Assembly: GCA_003105305.1 (NCBI GenBank)
Contig: PQAQ01000096.1
Span: forward strand, 1-10,835
Direction: 5' to 3'
Source of the DNA: Candidatus Methylomirabilota bacterium
GTDB lineage: Bacteria > Methylomirabilota > Methylomirabilia > Methylomirabilales > Methylomirabilaceae
DNA: 10,835 nt
The notes below the pieces were generated by a model. The model was given only the letters and a program-made list of their open reading frames with translations, was not told the origin of the DNA and did not search any database. Made by a program: the position numbers and the translations under genes. Positions 4,594 through 10,419 of the stretch are shown here, one piece after another. Each line of letters starts with the position of its first letter. Position 1 is the first letter of the stretch.

Positions 4594-6960
4594 ATGAAGG
4601 TTGAGCAACGATATTCCCCAATTGCCATGAAGATCCATTTTCTTCATGCTGTTACGTTGGTCCTATTGTTTAATTGCTTGCTCATTGTGTCGCAAGATGC
4701 ATTTGCCCTAACGAAACCGACCTTAACTTCGCCAAGCGATAATGCGAATATTACTACCGCTTCTCAAACCTTTTCATGGTCTCACCCATACAATGATCAA
4801 TATGAGTTAAAAATAAAAACTAGCGGTGGGACACTAAAATATGCCAGCGGGAAGACATCATCAAAGTCGAAAACAGTGGATCTTTCAAGTATCCCCCTGA
4901 CCTATGGGAGCACCTACAAATGGTATGTAGTTGTTTATGCCAATGGCCAAGAGGATTCGTCAGCGGATAGGTGGTTCACATTTAATTTCGCGGGCCGGGT
5001 TGATGTCAGCGGAGGAGTGAGCGTATCGCCGCCGAATGTCACAGTGGGACAGAATTTTGATGTCTCCTTCAAACTGAGAGAGTTTCAGGGTGGCAACAAG
5101 GCCTTCGAATACGTGGAGTTGTGGATACAAGACAGCGGCGGCAGCGATCTATATATGGCCCAACGCTGGAGCAATGTGACATTCTCGGCCAATCAAGAAT
5201 TGCCGTTTGTCGCGACCACTTATTTAGACCCGACCCAAGGGCGCGGTGCGGGCACGTACCGGGCGATCGTGCGTGGGAAGGTCGCGGGCGATACTCCGTT
5301 CAACTTTGGGGTGGTCAGCGGCAGCGGGGCCGTGAATCCGCAAAGCTTCAACGCGTCAGTCGCAAACGGTGTCCACCCTGTGATCCTCGTGCACGGGTGG
5401 GGCGGCCACGCAGGGCCTGAGACGTGGGGAGAGATGGCGAGCCTCTTAATAAGAGAAAACGCTCAGAGGCCTGTGTATTACTTCGATAATTGGAATTACA
5501 ACGACGGACAATGTAGTGTGTCGGGTTCTCAGGCTCAGGATAAAAGCATTGACATCATGCATTTGGCTGCGTGCTTAGCAAAAAAGGTTCAGCAAGTGCA
5601 ACGAGCCAACGGCGGGATACCGGTTGATATTGTAGCGCACAGTATGGGTGGACTTGTGGCACGGGCATGGATCGCGGGGATGGCAAGGGATAACAATGGG
5701 AACCACGTGCCTTACGGTGGCGCAAACGGCGAAATTCGAAAGCTCATCACTGCAGCGACGCCTCATTACGGTGCGGGGGGAGAGGCATGGTGTATCCTAG
5801 ACTATTTCCTGGGATTCGACCTCTTTGGCTGCCACGAGATACAGGCCAAGCAGATGACGTATGGCAATCAGTTTCTGTGGGATCTCCATCAAAATTGGGA
5901 GTCTGCCGCGAACAAGCCGAACTCAAGCGACATCCTCACCATCGTCGCGACATCTGACGGCACTGTGACAGACCCGGCCAGTGCGACGTTTCCAAACACA
6001 GACATCCGCGCCCGCTATGTGTACAAGGACCACATTTCGTTTGTTGGATCTCAATTTCTGACCTGCGGGGGGTCGGATGGCGTCGTGTGCATCGATGATG
6101 CGACGCATTCCACATTCAAGCTCGTTAACGCATTCCTACAGGATCCGGCATCGGACCCGTGTGATCCCAACGATGATTGCTGGCGCACTCCCCATCGACA
6201 AAAGGATCCCTATAATCAGGGGAGTCTTTTCATGCGATTCGTCGAGAAAAATGATCCAACCAAACGAGTTCCAGTTCCAGTCGATTGGCGAGTCAGCCGG
6301 AGCGTTGTCACGCATGACCCGACTGTGATTTTTGATGTGGAATTTTTTTATGGCGGAGGAGAAGCGGGGACACTAGTTGTCACTGATCTACCGGCAGGGC
6401 AGTATCAACTTACCATCCATGGACGAGAATTTTATCCCGATTCGCCAAAATATCTGGACGAGTTTCGCGATGCCCCAATATCGTCCGGCCGGGTCACCGT
6501 GCTTTCGCAGCAGGAACTGACCAGGACGGAGGACAACTACACCGTTATACTGGCGACCGCAAAGACCGGTTACGTTGCGGGACAAGAGACGTTCTCGCTC
6601 TTCGCCCAGCTTTGTTGCACCATACCAACGGTACAGTCCAACGGGGTTCAGAACTCGATCACAGCGGCCGCGGCTCAATCCACCCAGATGGATGGCTATA
6701 TCTGGGTCGAGATTCCTGGCGGGGGCCGATTCTTCCTGATGCCGGATTTCACGAACCTTACCGATATCGTCACGCCGGTCGTCTCATCGCTCCCGATTGG
6801 AAACTTTGCGGGATCCATATTGCGTATGCCCATCCCCGACTCCCTGCCGGTCGGCACGTACAACTTCTTTGCTGTTGGCGTCATTCCTGGTAGCGACCCA
6901 TTCAATGCTGCCAACTGGGTCACCAACCGAGCGGAGTACACCGTGACGCTCACGAAATAG
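4594..6960 (+). CDS. Secreted alpha/beta-hydrolase (lipase/esterase-like) with beta-sandwich modules
   Basis: ATG 4594 is chosen over 4576 because GGGGG lies 7 bases before it. The product is 788 residues. An extended signal peptide contains FLHAVTLVLLFNCLLIVSQ and ends AFA before LTKP. Residues of about 40-135 form an FN3/Ig-like domain (PTLTSPSDNANI...TYKWYVVVY). A second beta domain follows to about 255. The catalytic domain has the oxyanion motif VHGWGG (His267), the nucleophile elbow AHSMGG (Ser350), a candidate acid Asp455 in ATSDGTVTD, and His505 in ATHSTF, giving a complete Ser-Asp-His triad. The last 250 residues are further beta domains with DLPAGQYQLTI and SLPVGTYNFFAVGV motifs. 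The closest known types are lipases/esterases and PGAP1-like hydrolases of the secreted alpha/beta class. The substrate is unknown. The N-terminal part appears AT-richer than the rest, as in a domain fusion. It may form an exported cluster with its neighbours. Confidence 0.85.
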   Translation: MKVEQRYSPIAMKIHFLHAVTLVLLFNCLLIVSQDAFALTKPTLTSPSDNANITTASQTFSWSHPYNDQYELKIKTSGGTLKYASGKTSSKSKTVDLSSIPLTYGSTYKWYVVVYANGQEDSSADRWFTFNFAGRVDVSGGVSVSPPNVTVGQNFDVSFKLREFQGGNKAFEYVELWIQDSGGSDLYMAQRWSNVTFSANQELPFVATTYLDPTQGRGAGTYRAIVRGKVAGDTPFNFGVVSGSGAVNPQSFNASVANGVHPVILVHGWGGHAGPETWGEMASLLIRENAQRPVYYFDNWNYNDGQCSVSGSQAQDKSIDIMHLAACLAKKVQQVQRANGGIPVDIVAHSMGGLVARAWIAGMARDNNGNHVPYGGANGEIRKLITAATPHYGAGGEAWCILDYFLGFDLFGCHEIQAKQMTYGNQFLWDLHQNWESAANKPNSSDILTIVATSDGTVTDPASATFPNTDIRARYVYKDHISFVGSQFLTCGGSDGVVCIDDATHSTFKLVNAFLQDPASDPCDPNDDCWRTPHRQKDPYNQGSLFMRFVEKNDPTKRVPVPVDWRVSRSVVTHDPTVIFDVEFFYGGGEAGTLVVTDLPAGQYQLTIHGREFYPDSPKYLDEFRDAPISSGRVTVLSQQELTRTEDNYTVILATAKTGYVAGQETFSLFAQLCCTIPTVQSNGVQNSITAAAAQSTQMDGYIWVEIPGGGRFFLMPDFTNLTDIVTPVVSSLPIGNFAGSILRMPIPDSLPVGTYNFFAVGVIPGSDPFNAANWVTNRAEYTVTLTK

Positions 6961-7029
6961 CCTCGCCTATCTTCATTGACTGTGCAGGATAGTCGGGGAT
7001 GATGTGTGATACTTAGGAGGCATGTATTC

Positions 7030-7836
7030 ATGAGCAGAATCCGGAATAGCTCGCCGATTCTCCTTAGTGTTTTTGCCCTGTTATTCAGTCTCACCGCGAC
7101 CTATAATCATCCGCCCGCCGAGGCAAGTGAACTGGTATCGTTGGGCGCTTGGCCGCAGGTCCATCTCGCAGTAACGAGTGGCAACCCCGGACCAGGCGTC
7201 ATTAATCCTGTGACGGTACGCTACACCACACATGGATGTTATGCGAAAGAAATGTTTCTGGTTCTCAACGCTCCAACCATGGGAATCCCCTGGAGTTATT
7301 TTACAGGTACCGCGTGGCTGCCCCTTCCCGCAGACCTCGCAGACATCACGCCGTATTCCACGCACGGCCCAGAGGACGGTGATTCCCAAGAACTCTTCTT
7401 TGGAACGGTCCAACCTGGATCGTATGATCTCTACTTAGGCTGCGACTTCGTCCAAGATGGCCACCTTACTATGGACTCCGGTGCTGACCTAAATATCAAC
7501 GGTGTCTACGACCACTTTTCTGTTGCGGTCCAAAACCCCTCAAACCTGCAAGATACATATGGCCCCATAGTCATTACAAATAAATACATATATTGGGATT
7601 GTACCGTATGGGCAACCTTCACCAATACCGACTCAAAGGCCCACGAGGGAGCAATCGTCTATAGAGCGTACGATTCTGCCAACAACATCATTGCCCATGC
7701 CATGTTCGCTTCATATTTTTACGCCAAGAGCACAGAAGAGATGGGAGCGGAATGGGAATTTATCAGCTATCCTAGCGAATGTAGTCGAATCGCACGATAC
7801 GAATTGAGCCCAGGAGACAGTGACATCTGGTCTTAA
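7030..7836 (+). CDS. Secreted beta-rich protein of unknown function
   Basis: ATG 7030 lies 9 bases after AGGAGG (7015-7020), which decides this start over the in-frame GTG at 7006. The 268-residue product has a signal peptide (SPILLSVFALLFSLTAT) with a likely cut after AEA at residue 32. Residues of about 45-155 hold alternating strands with HLAVTSG, MFLVLNAP and VQPGSYDLYLGC, similar in layout to the C-terminal domain of the preceding hydrolase (IWVEIPGGG...LPVGTYNFFAVGV). Residues 160-268 form a second beta domain (YIYWDCTVWATFTNTDS...AIVYRAYDS). Several cysteines could form disulfides outside the cytoplasm. No enzymatic motif is seen. It follows the hydrolase by 69 bases and may act as an accessory or be a paralogue of its module. 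Confidence 0.75.
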   Translation: MSRIRNSSPILLSVFALLFSLTATYNHPPAEASELVSLGAWPQVHLAVTSGNPGPGVINPVTVRYTTHGCYAKEMFLVLNAPTMGIPWSYFTGTAWLPLPADLADITPYSTHGPEDGDSQELFFGTVQPGSYDLYLGCDFVQDGHLTMDSGADLNINGVYDHFSVAVQNPSNLQDTYGPIVITNKYIYWDCTVWATFTNTDSKAHEGAIVYRAYDSANNIIAHAMFASYFYAKSTEEMGAEWEFISYPSECSRIARYELSPGDSDIWS

Positions 7837-7838
7837 AT

Positions 7839-8085
7839 ATGGAATTTCAGCGTGTCGTGTTGAATTGTTCCGAATACTCAGAACCAGATCCTGCTCTTGA
7901 CCTCACAGTCAGCTTGGCGTCCTTTGGCGCCTTCATGTGATTCATAGGTCCACTTCACGGGGAATAATCCAAAAAATGGGGGGATCAAGGTCGCGCCAGA
8001 TTTCCCCCGCGGCACGTACCACGTCCTTGTCACGATCAGCAACGGGAAAACGTCCGAATCGATCGGTAGGAACGTTGCGATCTGA
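7839..8085 (+). pseudogene. Decayed fragment of an exported beta-sandwich protein
   Basis: Two coding-like pieces lie in different frames. The first, from ATG 7839 to TGA 7940, reads MEFQRVVLNCSEYSEPDPALDLTVSLASFGAFM (33 residues). The second, open from 7948 to the TGA at 8083-8085, reads VHFTGNNPKNGG, then IKVAPDFPRGTYHVLVTISN, and ends ESIGRNVAI (45 residues). The DFPRGTYHVLV motif repeats the P-x-G-x-Y strand pattern found twice in the hydrolase and once in the secreted protein upstream. Stops in all frames between the pieces indicate a frameshift or deletion. It is probably the C-terminal domain of a third member of this cluster. Confidence 0.45.
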
Positions 8086-8201
8086 GGGCAGCCTACCTTA
8101 CGGCGGCAGTATAAAAGGGGCGGTCAAACTGCTCCCTCCTCAGTGGCTTCACGCATAAGTTCCGGGGATACTTTCCTTATGCGACTCGAACAGGATTCGG
8201 G
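8086..8201. other. Non-coding spacer before the relE-phd module
   Basis: No coding frame, hairpin with a T tract, or repeat could be supported here. A TATAAAA string (8110-8116) has no bacterial -35 partner. Confidence 0.4.
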
Positions 8202-8236
8202 TTGACAGCGCCGAATGCATCTGCAATCGTATATGC
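8202..8236 (+). promoter_or_regulatory. Candidate promoter of the relE-phd operon, -10 unclear
   Basis: TTGACA at 8202-8207 lies 29 bases before the GTG at 8237. That is exactly the distance between TTGACA and the GTG of higB. A good -10 is missing: the 17-base position reads AATCGT, while TATATG sits 22 bases away. The identical spacing is the main support. Confidence 0.35.
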
Positions 8237-8536
8237 GTGTATAGCATTCGCTTTGCGCATGGTGTCCTCGGAGATCTGAAAAGGCTCTCAGCGTATCGTC
8301 GATCTATTCTCTTTGAAGCGATCGAAACGCAACTTGCTCACGAACCGACTGCCTCGACCAGCAACAGGAAGCTCTTGGTGAATCTGGTTCCGCCGTTGGA
8401 TGCCGTGCCACCTGTTTGGGAATTGCGAGTTGGCGAGTACAGAGTATTTTATGACGTTTCGGCGGAGGAAAAGATCGTGTACGTCCGGGCGATCCGGAGA
8501 AAGCCGCCAGGGAGGAGAACGGGGGAGATTCTATGA
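8237..8536 (+). CDS. RelE/ParE-family toxin
   Basis: The 99-residue protein has the RelE/ParE pattern: YSIRFAHGVLGDLKRLSAYRRSILFEAIETQL (strand then two helices), a spacer with NRKLLV, then VWELRVGEYRVFYDV and KIVYVRAIRRK. The W-E-L-R-V-G-x-Y-R-V-x-Y core is the family signature. Members block translation by cleaving mRNA on the ribosome or inhibit gyrase; which applies here cannot be read from the sequence. The start is GTG 8237, with no in-frame ATG and no Shine-Dalgarno upstream. The stop overlaps the antitoxin start by four bases. The toxin comes first, the reverse of most relBE or phd-doc operons, although RelE-Phd pairs in this order are known. Confidence 0.88.
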   Translation: MYSIRFAHGVLGDLKRLSAYRRSILFEAIETQLAHEPTASTSNRKLLVNLVPPLDAVPPVWELRVGEYRVFYDVSAEEKIVYVRAIRRKPPGRRTGEIL

Positions 8537-8781
8537 AAACGATCGCGGCTCGCGAATTACAGAAGAAGATCAAGCCATGCCTTGATGACGCACAAGAGGA
8601 CCGCGTGATCATCACCCGTCGTGGAAAGCCTGCCGCAGTCCTCATCGGTGTCGAAGGTGAGGACTGGGAGACTGTGATCCTCGAAACCGATCCGACTTTT
8701 TGGCGAATGATTCAGGCGCGTCGCGTCCAGCCTACGATGACCGTTGAGGAACTGCAGACGCGGCTGAAATCTACGCGCTGA
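8533..8781 (+). CDS. Phd/YefM-family antitoxin
   Basis: The 82-residue protein starts MKTIAARELQKKIKPCLDDAQEDRVIITRRGKPAAVLIGVE. This is the Phd/YefM DNA-binding fold, whose R-G-K-P-A-A-V-L segment is diagnostic. The C-terminal half (TDPTFWRMIQARR...TVEELQTRL) is the likely toxin-wrapping tail. The start overlaps the toxin stop (ATGA), and GGGGGAG lies 5 bases upstream. It should neutralise the RelE toxin just before it and repress the operon. The next module begins 13 bases after its stop, so read-through transcription into that module is likely. Confidence 0.88.
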   Translation: MKTIAARELQKKIKPCLDDAQEDRVIITRRGKPAAVLIGVEGEDWETVILETDPTFWRMIQARRVQPTMTVEELQTRLKSTR

Positions 8782-8794
8782 AAGGAGGATAGAT

Positions 8795-9025
8795 ATGTCA
8801 CCTCAAGCCGATCAGATCCTTCTGGATGCGCTGAAGCTGTCGCCGCTCGATCGCGCGGAACTTATCGAAAGGCTTCTCGCCAGCTTCTCATTTCCGGAGA
8901 GAAAGGCGATCGACGAGCGTTGGGCGGCGGAAGCGGAAGATAGACTCGATGCCTACGAGCGGGGGGAACTTGGGTCGAAGTCGGCCGCTGAGGTCTTCGC
9001 TCGAATCGAACGTGGCGACATCTGA
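8795..9025 (+). CDS. Addiction-module antitoxin (Unstab_antitox / TIGR02574 type)
   Basis: The 76-residue protein fits the short helical antitoxin family: LLDALKLSPLDRAELIERLLASF, then ERWAAEAEDRLDAYERGEL, ending SAAEVFARIERGDI. Such proteins pair with RelE/ParE toxins. AAAGGAGG lies 6 bases before ATG 8795, the strongest ribosome site in the window. That suggests the antitoxin is made at high rate. Its stop overlaps the start of the next toxin by one base (TGATG). Confidence 0.87.
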   Translation: MSPQADQILLDALKLSPLDRAELIERLLASFSFPERKAIDERWAAEAEDRLDAYERGELGSKSAAEVFARIERGDI

Positions 9026-9330
9026 TGCATGTCGACTTCCTTGATGCGGCCGAACGCGAGCTGCTTCAAGCAGTCAACTACTACAATGGTGAAAGCGAGG
9101 GCTTGGGATACGAGTTTGCGGTTGAGGTGAATCGAACTATCGATCGTATCTCGGAGTACCCGAATGCATGGGCGCAGCTTTCCACACGGACTCGGCGGTG
9201 CCGGACGAACCGATTCCCCTATGGTGTCATTTATCAGATTCGGAATGACGTGGTCCTGATCGTCGCGATCATGCACCTGCACCGAGATCCCGAATCCTGG
9301 AAAGATCGACTGCCACCCGAGGCGCATTGA
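9025..9330 (+). CDS. RelE/ParE-family toxin (second module)
   Basis: The 101-residue protein has the ParE-like layout: VDFLDAAERELLQAVNYYNGESEGLGYEFAVEVNRTIDRISEYPNAW, then RRCRTNRFPYGVIYQIRNDVVLIVAIMHLHRDPESWKDR. The F-P-Y-G-V-I-Y strand and the terminal H-x-x-R-D-P-x-x-W are typical of plasmid-stabilisation toxins partnered by Unstab_antitox proteins. ATG 9025 overlaps the antitoxin stop and has no Shine-Dalgarno of its own, so translation is probably coupled and lower. Appears intact. Confidence 0.88.
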   Translation: MHVDFLDAAERELLQAVNYYNGESEGLGYEFAVEVNRTIDRISEYPNAWAQLSTRTRRCRTNRFPYGVIYQIRNDVVLIVAIMHLHRDPESWKDRLPPEAH

Positions 9331-9361
9331 GCAACTCGGGGAACCGATCCGCAAGTCCAAC

Positions 9362-9395
9362 TTGCACAGTAAGGAGTGTCATGCTAAAGTAAGGA
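9362..9395 (+). promoter_or_regulatory. vapBC promoter with direct-repeat operator candidate
   Basis: TTGCAC (9362-9367), a 17-base spacer and TAAAGT (9385-9390) form a sigma-70-like promoter with a start near 9397. AGTAAGGA occurs twice, at 9368-9375 and 9388-9395, exactly 20 bases apart, on the same face of the DNA and flanking the -10 box. It is a plausible VapB binding site. Confidence 0.5.
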
Positions 9396-9410
9396 AGACG
9401 GGAGACGCTC

Positions 9411-9650
9411 ATGAAGAAAGCAGCACGCATGACCAGCAAGGGTCAGATCACTGTGCCACAGCGTGTTCGGCTGGCCCTGGGAGTCAGGCCCGGCGACACA
9501 CTGCTCTTCGAGCAGGACCGCAGCGGTATTCGCGTGCGGCCTGTGCGCGCCGAGAGTCCGTTTGAACAGTACCGTGGGATCGGCACGCCAGGCATTCCAC
9601 GCGGTAGAAAGGCTGTGACGCGCTGGGTTCGCGCAGTGCGCGGTCGATGA
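9411..9650 (+). CDS. vapB: VapB antitoxin (SpoVT/AbrB swapped-hairpin fold)
   Basis: The 79-residue protein holds the AbrB-type DNA-binding domain near its start, MTSKGQITVPQRVRLALGVRPGDTLLF, then a basic tail with IPRGRKAVTRWVRAVRGR that should contact the toxin. GGAGA 5 bases upstream supports ATG 9411 over the in-frame ATG at 9429. Its stop overlaps the vapC start by four bases (ATGA), the usual order and coupling for vapBC. It should autorepress through sites in its promoter. Confidence 0.88.
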   Translation: MKKAARMTSKGQITVPQRVRLALGVRPGDTLLFEQDRSGIRVRPVRAESPFEQYRGIGTPGIPRGRKAVTRWVRAVRGR

Positions 9651-10069
9651 CGACGGCGATTGACAGTAACGTCCTGATCGCGCTCTGGAACGAAGACGAC
9701 AGCCTGAACATGCTGGCGCGGTCGGCGCTGGACGCTGCGCTGGGCAGAGGCAGTTTGGTGATTGCCGCGCCGGTCTTCGCGGAGCTGCTTGCTGCTCCCT
9801 CTAGAACGGAAGCGTTTCTCGATGCGTTCTGCAAGGACACCGGGATTGCAGTGGAGTGGACGCTTACCGAAGCTGTCTGGCGCGCGGCGGGCCGCGCCTT
9901 CCAGCAGTATCTTGTTCGTCGCAGAACACACCGTGATTCCGGACCTCGCCGCATTCTCGCCGATTTCGTTATTGGAGCCCACGCACTGCACAATGGATTC
10001 CGCCTGCTCACCCTCGACGACCGCCTCTATCGCGCAACCTTCCCGCGTCTGACGATTCTGACGGTGTAA
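9647..10069 (+). CDS. vapC: VapC toxin (PIN-domain ribonuclease)
   Basis: The 140-residue protein has a complete PIN active site: Asp6 in AIDSNVL, Glu46 in VFAELLA, Asp106 in ADFVIGAHA, and Asp124/Asp125 in LTLDDRLY. These acidic residues bind the Mg2+ or Mn2+ used to cut RNA. VapC toxins usually cut tRNA or rRNA; the target here is unknown. The gene appears intact, and with its upstream antitoxin it forms the third consecutive module. No intrinsic terminator is visible after the stop. Confidence 0.92.
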   Translation: MTTAIDSNVLIALWNEDDSLNMLARSALDAALGRGSLVIAAPVFAELLAAPSRTEAFLDAFCKDTGIAVEWTLTEAVWRAAGRAFQQYLVRRRTHRDSGPRRILADFVIGAHALHNGFRLLTLDDRLYRATFPRLTILTV

Positions 10070-10117
10070 TTGCTACAACAGCCTATACCACAGATCTCCC
10101 CTCATCCGCCGAGGACC

Positions 10118-10170
10118 GGATTCCGGGTCAAGCCCGGAATGACATTCGTAGTGAAGGAACTCATGGGGCA
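10118..10170. repeat. Partial copy of the palindromic repeat, right half
   Basis: The 26 bases 10118-10143 are identical to 668-693, including the ATTCCGGG/CCCGGAAT hairpin. The next 27 bases are similar to 694-720 (AGTG, AAGG, ACT, ATGGG shared). The left half with the GAAA-loop hairpin is absent. Confidence 0.75.
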
Positions 10171-10324
10171 CTCCACTGGAATCAAGTGGGGCAGATCACT
10201 CATGATTGGGGGATTTACCCCATGGCTTAACGTATTTCCGCAAGTTAGCCCGCTAACACCCCCGTCTCCCGCCCAACTCAATCCGTAAAATCAAGAAGTT
10301 ACAGTACCAACATACCAGATCGGT

Positions 10325-10340
10325 TGGCACTGGATGTGCA
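10325..10340 (+). promoter_or_regulatory. Candidate sigma-54 promoter upstream of the U32 gene
   Basis: TGGCAC (10325-10330), then 5 bases, then GTGCA (10336-10340). The GG (10326-10327) and GC (10338-10339) are separated by exactly 10 bases, as RpoN promoters require; one base differs from TTGCA. The start would be near 10351, about 70 bases before the gene. No enhancer-binding protein gene is in the window. Confidence 0.35.
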
Positions 10341-10419
10341 TCACTCTTTCACGCCCTATTGGCTTACAACGCACTCGCTATACTCGCTACTCATTTGCAA
10401 ACGAACGGTGGAGGCGGAG

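Larger units (their letters stand above)
10070..10419. other. Intergenic stretch between vapC and the U32 gene
   Basis: No protein gene is supported. The stretch holds the partial palindromic repeat near its left end, a weak GGGG-ATTTA-CCCC hairpin (10209-10221), a short palindrome GTTAGC/GCTAAC (10244-10257), a sigma-54-like site at 10325-10340, and the near-tandem string CTCGCTATACTCGCTAC (10374-10390). Confidence 0.5.

Noticed and set aside
6696..7094. 132-codon minus-strand frame across the end of the hydrolase and the start of the next gene
   Set aside because: It spans two sense genes and their spacer, has no recognisable domain and no convincing start signal.
8110..8116. TATAAAA string
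   Set aside because: It has no -35 partner at 16-18 bases, and TATA-like strings have no meaning in bacteria without one.
9443..10011. Two long minus-strand open frames opposite vapBC
   Set aside because: Both are antisense to well-supported vapB and vapC and read as arginine/serine-rich shadow sequence without domains.
10306..10327. CCAAC ... GTTGG inverted repeat as an operator
   Set aside because: Only 5 bases per arm with an 11-base gap; expected by chance and not supported by other features.
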